In this document: positions 13,197 through 26,100 of the stretch, piece by piece | How positions within the stretch are numbered: the first letter of the stretch is position 1 | Layout: each line of letters begins with the position of its first letter | NCBI GenBank assembly: GCA_018389105.1 | Contig: JACATO010000052.1 | Coordinates: forward strand, 1,178,001 to 1,242,000 | Direction of reading: 5' to 3' | Length of the DNA stretch: 64,000 bases | Source: Nautilus pompilius | Lineage: Eukaryota; Mollusca; Cephalopoda; Nautilida; Nautilidae | The notes under the pieces: model-generated | Databases searched by the model: none | Told to the model about the DNA's origin: nothing | Seen by the model: the letters and a program-made list of their open reading frames with translations, nothing else | Translations under genes and position numbers: made by a program

Positions 13197-13731
13197 ATTA
13201 CACACAGTGGCAGACTGGGTCTAAAATTTCTACCAGGAAAACTTGTAAAAGGGTCCACTCAAAAGGTCACGACACACGGCTAGGGCTAAAAAATGCAGAA
13301 AAACAAATAGGAATGGCTTGCCTGTGTTTACAAGTTCCCTGACCTGGCAACAGTTGATGTTGTGATCAGCGCCACCAATACAGTAGCGGCAGGTTGGTGC
13401 GGCGATCCAGGAAATTTGAAATTATGTCCAAATTACCGAAGGAACATTTCTTATAATGCTTAATATCTCATAAACCAAAACAAAATTTTAAAAGATCCTT
13501 AAAAATTAAAAAAAAAAACATGCTTCATCAAACAATGAATTGAGGATATCTATTATCTACCAAAAGAAATTATACTATCAAAGAAGCCTTATTTAAATCT
13601 TCTCAGAAACTATGCAATATTTTCTTCTTTTTTTTTTAGTTTTCTGTTATTTCCAAAATGATGGACCATCACTTTGGGGCCCACCAGGAAATTTCAGTAT
13701 CCTGCTGGGCCAGTCCATCACTGATTACACA
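13197..13731. mobile_element. Non-autonomous hAT element with 8-bp target duplication
   Basis: The element proper is 13205-13723 (519 bp). Its left end begins CAGTGGCAGACTGG and its right end, reverse complemented, begins CAGTGATGGACTGG. These are hAT-type terminal inverted repeats. Both sides carry the same 8-bp target duplication ATTACACA (13197-13204 and 13724-13731), the length typical of hAT insertions. The interior has no transposase block, so it would have needed a transposase in trans. The right duplication runs straight into a CA microsatellite (about 13728-13745), suggesting that the repeat grew from the ACACA end of the duplicated target. Confidence 0.85.
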
Positions 13732-13745
13732 CACACACACACACA

Positions 13746-15734
13746 TATATGCTAATTTTTCATAATTATTTTAAATAACAAGCAAATCATTCATCTTTAA
13801 TATCTAACTTTGAACACTTGGCATTTAAACATCTAATGTTCCACAGACTTTCATGCATTTACCAATGGTAGATAGATTCCTATTATTTTACTTGTAACAG
13901 GGTAAAAAAAAATGGAATTAAATTATTCTATCTGGTTCTGAAGCAAGATTTTTTTAAAATTGAACTGTTTCAAGCTTTTAATTACTAAAATGTTGACACT
14001 ATTTTTTCTTTTCTATTTATTATTATTGTTATTATATTAAAGGGGTGATATATTATTTCTTATTCATTCTGTCATTAAGATGGTTTTAAAAGGTGCTACA
14101 ACTGTAAATAATTTACTTGTGTCCAATTATTATGCTTTTGCTAAATAAATTTTCACTTTGCTTTTTTCTTATTTTTTTTTTTTAAGACTTATAGAGAACA
14201 ACAACAAAGGTGGATGTGCTAAATGGTTCTGCCTAACTACTGCAAAAGCTTCATCTTAAATCAGTCATGGTTAAACTGGTTTTAAACACAAACTTAATTT
14301 ATGTAAATAAAACTACAAAGTTATCTCTCAGATTGGTTAGCTGCTTTTGTATTTCTGCTATATGGAACTAATGCACATAGGCTATGAATGCACTTCCTGT
14401 AGTTTGGCAAAGGTAATCATGCCAGGAATTTCCTGTCTATGAGTTCACATCAATAGCTCTTATTTTCAAGTTAGATTATATTACCAGTGATATGATAAAA
14501 ATATCTTTTGTGTTTAAAAAATTGTTTGTTTGTTTTTGTTTACTTTAGTAACATTTTGTCAGGAAACTAATAAATAATTGCAAATATGCATATTACTATA
14601 AATAACTAAGTTTACTGGTAAATTATAGTATGCATCACTTAAAAATCTTTGCAACATTTATTCTATTTTTTTGTGCTTCAAGAGATAACAATTAAGGAAA
14701 TCCTAAATAACAAATGCTAGTAGATATGTATAATTTAGAATATAATATTTAAAGTAAATAAAAATGGAAACTACCAAGTCTCTCTTGATGTTTATAGAAA
14801 AATACCTTTTGGTGTTTATACACAGTAAATTATAGCTATATCCTTCCACTATAGATAATTAAACAGTTCAATCTGAGGAGAATAATTGGCATGATTGTAA
14901 TTATATCTGCCAATATTATACTTGACACTTGCCTCATGTTTAGACAGCTTTCCAAGCTTTTGCCAGTATAAATTAAATATTAGCTGTGTTTTTCAGTTTA
15001 AGTTAAGGCTTTAACATGTGCATCTGATTTTAACTGTTTTACAGCACTATCATGTCACTTTCATTACCAGTAGCCACTATGATTCTGCAAACTTAATACA
15101 TAGTGTGTTTGTTTTGCACATGCAATTCTTCAGAATCCTTATCCCACTATCAGACAAAGCAAGTCTCTATGGTAATTTTTTCTGAAATATAAGGTGCAGA
15201 GTTTGTTCGTACATATCATGTGAATGTTTGATGAAAATAACCGAAGACGTCCCCATAAGTGAGAAAACAATTATCCAATGCATAATTACACCACAAATGT
15301 TCATGTCGATGTTTAAAAAAGTGTGGATTATTTTAAATGGTAAATAAATATTTTATTACAAATAATTTCAGTACATAGTTGAATATGAGTTGCTGTTATG
15401 CCATTTTTAACCTTTTTTATAAAAGGTCTGAAGTGCAGAAGAATTATACATATACCCTCATAAAAATGTTTGCCTAGTAATTTTTTTTTAATATTCCTGC
15501 CTTCACCATCCAGTTTGACAAATTATACTTTGGGAATACCACACAACTTAAAAAATTTTCCCCTAATATCTAATCAAGAATTTTTCTTGTCTTACATTAT
15601 AAGCCTTAGTAATACATAATGTGTTACTGCATATAGAAAAAGCAATTTATGTCTGTCTACCTTTTTTTTTTTTTTAAAGAAAAATCTTTAGTCGTGTTGC
15701 CATGAAAGCATTTAAGCCAAACTAGGTAATGGGT
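13746..15734. other. CpG-poor AT-rich DNA, nothing recognised
   Basis: Low-complexity AT-rich sequence with poly-T tracts and an ATT-rich patch near 14015-14040. I see no exon, RNA gene or mobile-element motif. Confidence 0.5.
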
Positions 15735-16035
15735 GGTACAGTTGTCCATTGGTCTGATCAGACGCTAAGATCAAGGACCCAAGTTCATTTTCCATGGGAA
15801 TGGCTCAGTTTAGAAAATCTGCCTGGTAAGTTTTTTCTTGCTTTTTCTTCCTCACTCAGTTGGGTAGGTTTTATCAGGTTTCTTCCCACATCTAAAAATG
15901 AAGTTAGCTTTACCCTGCTGAAATCAGAAGTGCCAGGCAACATGTGGCGCTGGATTGGGAATGCTTCCTAGCAGACAATTGTTGTGGCATTATGTTCATT
16001 TGGCAAAGTTGCCTGTCTTGTAGACATTGGTATAT
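15735..16035 (+). repeat. tRNA-derived SINE-like element
   Basis: The head at 15735-15800 resembles a tRNA gene, with an A-box-like GTCCATTGGTCTGATCAGAC and a degraded B-box-like AGTTCATTTTCC. The body at 15858-15900 contains GGTTTTATCAGGTTTCTTCC and then CACATCTAAA, the same central block as the minus-strand copy at 8220-8425. The tail (about 15925-16035) is related to 12497-12612. This is a separate, older insertion than its relatives, judged by divergence. Confidence 0.5.
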
Positions 16036-19000
16036 GCAGAAGAAAACTGACAGCTGAAGCTTCTCTTAACTGAGATTAGTATATTACTAAATGTCTAACT
16101 TTTCTTACATATTTCTTTTGCATAATATTGGTTTCGTGCCTGTACCGAAACTGACAAATTTTTTTTTCTATTTATAGTATGATTTAGCATACATCTCTGA
16201 CTTTAATGAATTTGAAACAACATCGCTATTTGACTCTATGCTGTCATGTATTTCAAATTTTTTTTTCCATTGTTGTTGTGACACATTCTAGTTACAAATA
16301 ACTATTGTTTTCAGTATGTCCAATGCTAAGATGTTCACCCTTTAAAACATTAAATTTCATTTGCCATTTTGACAGGTCGATCAATTAAATGATTTAAATC
16401 AAATTAACACTTTTACCATTATTATTGTCAGCCCTACTATAACTTTTAGTGTATCTTGAAATTCCATAACACTCGACAATTACAGCATCTTCAGTATAAT
16501 CCCTTCTATAATAACTCTGTTAATTAAATAACTCTCAATCCATACTAAAAGATTCCAACTGTGCCTAAGCTTTAAGTCTTTCTAATAAATTTTCTGTGGA
16601 ACTGTGTTTAATATTTTATGGAAAACAAGTATAAGACATCTTTGTCAGTATTGTTGCCTTTGTCCAAGTTATTAGTAGTTTTTATTTAAAATTGAAACAC
16701 TAGAAAGTCAGTTGGTTAGGCAAGATTTTCCAGAGCAGAAGCCAGATGACTATTTACAAAGAAATTATCTTTAACTAAATATACAAGAAAATTTTTCTTT
16801 ATCACACTTTTGAGCATTTTGCCTATAATTAGTGTTAAACTAACTGGCTTAGAATCATCATCATTTAAATATTAGAAAGGCATTGATTGGCCTGTGGTGT
16901 TTTTTCACTAATTAATTTATTTAAAATCCCACTTAAAAAGGTAACATTTGTAAAGAAGTTAGTTTTATAAATCTGAGATAAATGGTGGCTGGATATACTG
17001 ATTTATTTAAATTTGACTAATTCTTTTTCTCTCTCTAAAAGAAATATCCATATTTATCTTTAAAAATTCAGGTTTTGGAATTGGTTTATAACTTTGTGAA
17101 AAACACTAGCTAAATAATTGGGCATAATAGCTGCATCCTGGTTTTTATCAAATGCATTACTCTGATCCATTTTCCTTAGGTACTGTTCTGTTTCTGTTTT
17201 TTTTTTTGCATAAACATACAATATTTATGTAAAAATATGGTCTTGTGGTTTGGTTAAGGATACGTATAAAGAATGTTTTGATGAAACACAATTAGATATG
17301 ATTACAGTGATTCTATCTCAGCCTGGTTTCATCTGAACATCATTAGTAATCTATAAGCAAACTTTCTTTTCTGTGACCTACAACTAAGTTAAATTTTAAG
17401 GTCTAAGTCTAGATGGTCATGGACTAAAGAAAATTCATAAATTAAGAACAAAAAATTACTAAATAAATAAGTAAATAAAATGGTATTAAAAATCTTCTCG
17501 AAGAAATGTAACAAATTAAAATATTTTTGATGAGTTGACATTTTCTTTTGCCTAGCACTTGCAGCTATATAATTAATTACTTTAAGCTAAAAAAATCAAC
17601 TCATTAAGCTCTTGATCAGTTGCTTAAAAAAGAAATGATCTATGGAATAAATATACAATGATCCTTGACAGTATATAATGTGCATTGTCATATCCCCACA
17701 TTACACTTTTGAATATTCAACCATAAACAGAAGGGTTGGATATTAATAGCAGTTGTTTCTCAAACACGTTTAACCAGACTAAACCAGTTTGTTTATCCAT
17801 TAAAAATACTGATTCTATGGTTAGCTGTCACTGAAGTGGCTCACATGCCAGATCTAAATGGACCACATTATGTGATACTGTCTACTTCTGGCTTTAGGTG
17901 TGGAAGAGAATGGTTTTTACATCCTAGACTTTTGTGGAAATCGTTTGATAGAACTGTAAGACCAAACAGTTTTACCTTTCACTGTTTGCTGTTTTCTTTT
18001 AATAGTTGCTTAAAATTCCTAGATAAAGATACAATTTCCTTCTTAGGCCTTTATAAAGATATAAATTGTAACAAATTAATTATTGACATTTGGATCATAA
18101 TATCAATGACATTCTGCATGGCAGGAAACATTTTTAAAGTGTCTTTTTAACTGGTCATTCTTAATTGGAAATGTTTTTTTTGTTTTGTTCATTAGTCTCT
18201 ACAAGGGAGACTACTCTGGAGTGTAGTGCAACAGTTATCCACTAGAGAGAGAGTTACCCTGAGTCATCAAGGCCCAGCACTTCAGGCACTGATAGAGAAA
18301 TCCCTGCTAATTTAAGGGAAGTATACTAAACCAAGGAACCCTCATCCTTGACATCCAGTAGGCTAATCACCGGGGCTGTCAGATAGCTTCAAACTTATAC
18401 TACTGAAAATTGGTTTATCATAACTTTTCTAGATCTTGTAAAGTGACTAAAGATGGCCATGTGTGAAAAAGCATAACTTTTTAAAAAATTACTGTTGTGT
18501 TTCAGTTTAAAAGCACTCGACAGACAGGTTCTGGAATGAAACTTTCTTTTTTGTGAACTAATTTGTTCAGCAGGTGTTGGCAATGCCTATTTCTATGATT
18601 TATAGAAATTTGTTACTTGCCTTGGCTTTAGTAACAGAAGAACATTTTCTTCAAAGGACCCCTTTCCAATCCTCTTCCTCTGATTATGTCATACTCAGAC
18701 TCTTGATGTGTAATGAATAAAATTAAAGCAAACAAATTGTAATCTTTAACCCTCTGTATACCACATCAGTTTTTACCTCTCCTATACTGGCAGCACTAGT
18801 TAACATTTAATCAACAATCACACTTGTAGTATAAGACATGAGAGCTTGGAGTGATGTAGAAATTTTACTATAATAGAGTTGTATTAATGAAAGTACAAAG
18901 TAGTAGAGCCCCTTGTCTCAGTTCCTGCTCAGTAATACAAATTTGAAGGGTGAAAATGTGTTTCATGTGGTATGCAGGTTTAACCAGACATTTTAATAAG

Positions 19001-22000
19001 TCCTATAAAAACTTAATCACAAAAGGTATCAGTCAGTAATCAAAGCAGCTCAAGTATAAAAATGCTTGTTTGAAAAATTTAGGTGAATTTTTATTTTTTG
19101 CATGCAGTATATTCACATATTATAAGATAGTTCGACAGCAGGATCAGTCACAAATGAGATTTATTCAGCAGCTGCAGATTGTCAAAAGTTTTTTAATGAA
19201 ATCAGTTTTAGAAACACGAGAAGCTTACCACTTTAATTAATTAATTAATCTTTTTAGGTTGTGCGTGTGTTCAGCTTTACATTATTATACCAATAGATAC
19301 TAGCCCAGCATTATTAAGACAAAGATCTAAAGGGTTGCCATACTGCCAAAGTGTTTATCCCTGGATGTTAGACATGGCTACTACAAAACCTACCCTAGGT
19401 AATCCTTCCACATGATTACCACTCCACCACTTTAAAAAGTAAAAAAAAAAGAATGTCTGTTTAGCCTAGTCCTAAAGTATAACTCGATACTCCTTCATTC
19501 TGCAACTGTGCCTACTGTAACCTTTTTATTATTATTATTATTATTTTTTAGTATTTTTAAAGGCTAACAATCCCCAGCCTGAAGAGCTAATATCCCTTCA
19601 ATCACAAAAGGAGCATTTGGGACCTGTGTATTAGGATGAACCATGATCAGTACAGAGAAACCATTACTGGTAGCCCTGCCAGCCAGCTATCTGTACTCTG
19701 GTTCCTTTTGAACTTGTACAATAATTACATCAGAGTTTCCTCAAAACTACATCATTGATTGACATTCCTTTGTTACTTTTTCTGTGTCCTTCCAACAATG
19801 ACCCCACTCAGATTTGTATAAAAGATTTTTTTTTTTTTTTTTACTCTTTTTAGAAAAATCTTTCAGAGTCAGTCACTTTAAGGAGCTAAAAACATGGAAC
19901 AGAGTCAAATAGTATTCCACATGGTTACAAACAGTACCAAGATTGCTTAAGCTATTAGCCTAGCGTTTTACATGGTATCACAAGATATATATTTATACCT
20001 ATGGCTCTTGTTTAGCAATATATTGAAGAAGAAGAAAAAAAAAAGTAGGTATATGTTCAAACATTATTTTATTTGTTAAAAACACCAGAATGATGGCAGC
20101 GCTTGGGACAGTAGTTATTAGTTTAGAAATACAACCCAAAAAAAAAAAAATGTTGCATTTAGGGCTCTTAAAACTGGAAAGTTTTGGGGGTTGGTTTATT
20201 CGTTTTTTTTTTTTTTTAAATCTGTTTCTTTTAACTTTATTACTTAATTATGATCATTATGTATGTAAACTGGCAAAGTAGGTTAACCATTTTGTGAGAA
20301 GGGGAGACTTATCTTTTTATCAGTTGCTACAGATCAACACAATTTTCTTTTAAAGCAAACTAATGATGACACATTCACATTCAGCTGACTTACATTATGC
20401 TTCGAATATTCACTTGCCTCAGTGGCAGTGATGAGTTTGATCCGTGACAGATCCAGACTGTTTTTTTCCTTCCTTTTCTGTACCAACATGCATTTGCTCA
20501 GAGACTAGTTTAACATGTGAAACAAAGATGACAAGTTAATTTAATTTTTGTTATTGTTGTGGGAGAGAGTGTTATTAAGTGTTTGGTCTTTATAAATTTT
20601 AATAAAAAGCTCATCTAGAGTTCAGCGATTCCGATTTTTGCCCAAAACGTCAGCTTCGCTATATTAGTCAGTTGAACCATGGCTGTACTAGAGACAAATA
20701 ATGTCTTGGCATTTGTTCAAGGTATGTACAAATGAAGTCATCAAGCAATCTTCTCCTCAGGCTGAAAGAGAGGGTTCAAATGCCCATTGATTTCTGACCT
20801 TGTAGCTGTACCTTGGCCTTGGGTCAGCCAGCAGTCTCTCTTAAACCAGATTAGGCATTTTTCACAATCAGGTAGGGATAATTATTTTGGTACCTTGTGT
20901 TATATTACCTGTTTATAACTCAGTCTTGTCAAAACCATGCTGTGTGGCCAGGTTTACCTACTGTCTTTATTTTTAGAAATAGTAAGAGCAAAAGAAAACA
21001 AACCCTCCAAACCTGCTGGGATAGATTGGGGGGAGTTTTGTGTTTGTGTTATCATTTTTTTAATTCAGAGATTACATAACAATTCTTTACTTGACACCAG
21101 ATAGAATTACTGAAATACTTGTAAAATAAGGAAATTTGCAGCAGGTATTGTCACTTTTGAAAGGGAAACTGTTGAAAAATGTTGCTTTTTCAGTAATAAT
21201 GACATCACATCTTATCTGACACTTCTAGTGTTTAATTTATTGTCTGTTATTCTAGTACCACTAAGGAAAAACCATTATTCCCCACCATTGTTTCTTGGTT
21301 TAAATAACCCAGATACTTTGTATCAGTGAGTGCTTACATTAAGTTATCCAAGTAAATTCTGTCTATACTTCTATTTTACCCAGGACCTGCCCTTTAAAGT
21401 TATAAATCAATTAGTTCTCGGTCTGATTACTGAAAAAGAACTTACCAATTTTAAGGGATTTCCACAGTTTGATAATGAACGGACTTACTTTAATTTACCT
21501 CATAACTAAAAACAGGCTGCAACATTCATCTCAAGGGAAGTTCAAATGTAAATCTCTGATCAGGTGTGAGCAGCTCCATAGCTATCATCAAGAAGACCAA
21601 AAACCAATTTTTGGGGCATTGTAAATGTGCTATATAGCAGTTGGTAATGCACCATAGTTGAGCAAGATGGTGCGCTGGATGGCATTTGTATGGATTCTGA
21701 TGCTATTACTTTATATATATAAATCTTTCAGAAGAGCTCAAAAACATAAATATGTCAATTTAGTAATTTGTGATCAGCAATTTTAGATTTGAATTCAAGA
21801 CTTGTTCTTTTAAAGGATCTTTTATGGATTAATAGTGAGTCATTTTGCACTTTGATGTAAACACACGGTGTCAGCTGAAAGTTGGTGAGTATTTATTAAT
21901 CTTTTATGTATATGGACTATTGTGTGCACTACCGAGAGACTACAAGAGTTTTTTTTAGATATTTTGTAGACTTCTGATTAAGCATTGCATACAAACACAT

Positions 22001-22914
22001 GTAAATCATAATGAGGATGAGGTACATAAGTTCTAGCTTTCAACTGGTGCTGTTCACATTCTGAAATAAGCTTTTTTAATGAATCAGGAAATATTTCCAC
22101 AATGCATTGCTATTCTTCCCTAAGTTATCTCTCTCTCTCTCTGCTTTTTTTTGGGAGGATCAAAATTTTCCTGAGGAATTTACCATTTCCTGTAGTGTTG
22201 CATTGTGGGAATGTTTTCTTAATTATTAACGGATAAAACTTGTTTTAAATTATGCACACAACCTTTATCACTTACATTTTTTATGAGAATTAGTAGTTTA
22301 GTATGGTATGGATTTGTTAGAATGTCAGTAAAAATTTAGATCCTTAAAATCATCAGAAACCAAGGATGTGTGATGTAATAGTAAAACTAGTTGTGTACTA
22401 TCCTATCACTGAAGGGCAGAGCCACCATACGTGATGATTATATATAGGATCTCAACATCATCACATTATCTTTGTTTTTGTCTTTCACTTGATTCTTATT
22501 TATGCATCATCAACTGTCACAGACATCACTGTCAATTAAACAATTAAATTTTTTTTTTAAGTCCATTTGATTGGTATTGTCATCCTAGAGAAAAATGATT
22601 AACAATGACTACAGGGGATACGTACTGTGTATAAAAATTAGAAGAAAAAACTTTCAGGTAGTCAGAATAGACGGAATTTTACCACTGCTTCTGTGTTTGA
22701 GCCCAAAGATCGAAGTCTATATGATGCCTTTTCTAAATTAATTACTGCTCCCTGATTTCATGAAATGGGTAGCCAGGGGCTTTTCCAAAGTATTTAACTT
22801 TTGATTTATCCTTTGTTTACTAACTACATCATCAGTTAAATCAACTTATTTTTACTATCAGACAAATTTGTTTAAGGAACAAAGGAAGACTAGCATCACA
22901 GTAAAATATATATA
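16036..22914. other. CpG-poor AT-rich DNA, possible introns of an unseen gene
   Basis: About 6.9 kb of AT-rich, CpG-depleted sequence with many T-runs (for example 19827-19842 and 20203-20217) and an ATT repeat near 19528-19545. Patches of higher complexity at about 18190-18370, 19300-19430 and 19560-19700 may be old repeats or untranslated exon, but no protein family is recognised. An imperfect inverted repeat (TTCCACAATGCA at 22095-22106, complement at 22199-22211) lies at the end. Confidence 0.45.
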
Positions 22915-23190
22915 CAGGGTGATCAGAAATTACTTTTTTGTTTTAAAAAATTTATAATTTTTGCTTTAATAAGCATAGAAACTTTATTCTAGTGGCGTTT
23001 GAAAGATAATTTTATGTCACTTACTCAGATTCCAATTAAATTTCAACAAGTTCTTACAGTATCACCAGACTTTTCAATGCAATGCTATGTTTTCAGCACC
23101 AAGCAAGGAAATTCTATGGGACATTAGTCAATGCTTCATACATTTTGGCCTCTAACTCTTCTAAATTGCTAGAGCTTCTTAATTAATTTA
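22915..23190 (-). pseudogene. End fragment of a mariner-like (IS630 superfamily) transposon
   Basis: The left border is a TA dinucleotide followed by CAGGGTGATCAGAAA, a terminal repeat similar to the first 15 bases of the mariner at 28168 (CAGAGTGATCAAAAA). Read on the minus strand, the interior holds NLEELEAKMYEALTNVP, the C-terminal segment of such transposases (family pattern 'sLEELe.ni..al..ip'). Stops follow. The other end and the catalytic core are missing, so this is a 3'-end relic of a related but distinct lineage. Confidence 0.65.
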
Positions 23191-26100
23191 GTAGCTACAA
23201 GGAGGCAGGAAGCCATTGTGGCTTGAAATAAAAGGGCCCCCCGAGGGAAAAGAAATGCCCTTCAATATGATTCTTAAATTGATAAATATCTGATACCTAA
23301 CCATGCTAGAATCCTAGGCAACTTGTAATAATGTCTCATAGTATCAGTATAGCTGAATTTTTCCAACCACACACAATCGAAGCTCTTAATTATTTTGAAA
23401 AGTTTGATAGCTGGTTATTTCAAACCGGTTAATCAGCAGTGTTATATGATACTAGGTTATAACTTTTCAGATTTATTCTGATTATATTTCAAAGTTTGTT
23501 TTTTTTATCTGTAAAATACAAAGTATGTTATTATGACTGGTTATTGTCAATTATAATAGGCAATCCTAACCAAGAGCTTGGTCACAAAGCTCATTTGATC
23601 AACCAGAATACCACTATCCTGCATAGCGTGCCGGTTACTGTTGTCAAAATGTCTTGTTACTAGTCCTAGGTACTGACAGCAACTTCCTATCTTCAGGTGG
23701 CAGGAAAGCACATTTGCAGAAACATAAATATGCATAGTGCCAACATCCAAGTTACTTGCTAGCATTTTCTTTTTTTCTCGCTAGACATTGTGGCAGTTTA
23801 AATTTAACTTTCTGCGACTTAAATGTTCTAAGAGGATATTGTAACATTAGAAGGTCCATCTTTTTAGTTAGATATTAATAAATCTGGATAGTTAGATACC
23901 AATAAATTGAAATAGTCAGTTACGTAATTTCTTTTCATTTTTCTGTGACATTTCATCTGTGTTGGCTTTTTCTGGGTGATATAATTTCTCCACATGTATT
24001 TTAGACGGCAGAACTTGAGTAGAGGCACCCCTTTTTTTGTCTATGCTGGTTGCAGATGTTTGGCCCACTCTTCTTAAACAGAGCAAAATTGCTTTAAATC
24101 AAAATGCCACAAAGTTTTCCCATATTTGCTGTAGAGAATTTCTACCAAAAAGCAACAACAAAATTCTGTCTTTGTAACAATATCTGGCTAGTTTAGTTCT
24201 TATATGGTCTTGGGTTGTGTTTACATCAATGGCTGCTTTGTTATCAACGCTTTTTCCTTTCACTGCATGAAAACCTTAATTCACCAAAACCCTAATTAAA
24301 CACAGAGATTTAACCATCCATCAGCAACTCGTATATCTAATTCAAATCCTGATTTGGTTATTTGTTAAACTTAATTTTTTCATCCAAGTGTGGCAGCAGT
24401 TGTGGGGATAATGGTGAATCTAACATCAAATTACAAAGGGTGATTGCTTATCAAAAGTCATCTGGTCAGATCTGTCTAAGAGTTATCACTAAATGGCAGA
24501 CAGCTGGCATGATAATCCACAACCAGTTTTTATCTTTGCCTGTCAGTGGTAGGAATTAGACTACACTTTGGACCTGTGGCAATGATGTCAACACACACAG
24601 GACATTCACCAAAGGAACCCCCCTTCCCTGCTTCCAGTGCTTTCAGTTACCTAAACCAAGGGGAGGAGAATGGGCTGTGAAGGTCAGTTTCAGAAAGTCC
24701 CTACTAAAACCCTTTGTTTTTTAGATATGGCTGGGAAACTAATGCCAGGCTGGTGAAGGAGAAATTTCAGATTACCATTTTTTTATGAAGTGAACTGAAT
24801 ATTTACTGTAGCCAGTAGGAGAAAGCGCAGATGAAATTTCTTATACCTGTAAGTTTTTTTGGTGAAACTTGAAAGACCTGACTAAAACAACTCAACATTT
24901 ACCTCTACCATCATCATCACACTGTTCTGTTCATGTAGTCAGAGATGATTTAGTTTCGCCAACAGGAAGATGGTGGTTGAGTGAGTTTTCAAATTTTTTT
25001 TCTCATTATTTATCAATATTTTTAGGCATTTTACAGTTATGTTTTTTTGGCCAACATTAAAATGAGTGTTCCTTTCTTCATGAACTATTATGAACTGCTT
25101 ACTAATATTCAAAGAAAATACAATTTACATTTCAAGAATAATCAAAAAAGATTTCTAAATAATTTTCAATAATGTGCATGAAATAAAAAACACTGGCCTC
25201 TCTCTCTCTTCCAAGGTCTGTACCCAGGATTCTGAAGAGTGCCCCCCCAATCCCTGGGTATGGACCTGCTTCCCCATGACAATTTTTGCTTTTAGCCATT
25301 TTGTTCAAGATAATTAATTACAACAAATCTATTTCTTTTTTAGCTCAGTAAAGATGAGAAGCTAGACTGCATAACTTTGCTAACAATACATGAATTTAGT
25401 CAGCCACTTTCCTAAAATCTTTTGCCAGTAAAGAAAAGAAAGTACATTTGACTAGAAGTATAAGTCTGCCATTAGCACACATACTTGACTAATTCAGTTA
25501 ACTCTCTCTATACCAGCTGAGCATCTCAATACCTTTCATATCTACATTACTCAGCATAGGTTGACCCATAGGGGTCTATGTGACATAGTATCTTTTTCAT
25601 TAATAGAACCATTGTGACAACCCAACCTGACATGTTTTGTTTTATGAGTGTGTTGACTGAATGCACAGCCATAGGCTGATCCAGGTGGAATACAGTTAAA
25701 ACTGAGGGGTTAAAAGGATGTTATACTGGGATTAATAATTTATAAGGTTAAGCCAGAGAGGCAGGAAGTTTACAACTTGTATGGTACTCCTATAACCTGA
25801 AATGGATATCCTGCTTGTTTTAAAAACCACAAAGTGACCTATGAATTAATGCACTGGCTAAAAAACATCTTCCTAACATTTAAATCAACTCTAATGTTCT
25901 CTCAGGTTTTAACTACTGGCTCTGGGTAATGTAAGTGCTATGAAATGAAATAAAAAACTTGGAAATATTGATGTGCTGTTTTCCCAATAAGATTTTGTAA
26001 ACTTCTAGAATGTGAGGGCAAGAAATTAGGCAGCTGGTACTGTTGTTACTAATACTAGGGGTCATAGTTACAAATAAGATGTGGTTATCAAGCACAGGGA

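Noticed and set aside
20420-20475. tRNA-like string (CTCAGTGGCAGTGATGAGTTTGATCC)
   Set aside because: A- and B-box spacing is wrong and no cloverleaf can be drawn; at most a decayed SINE head.
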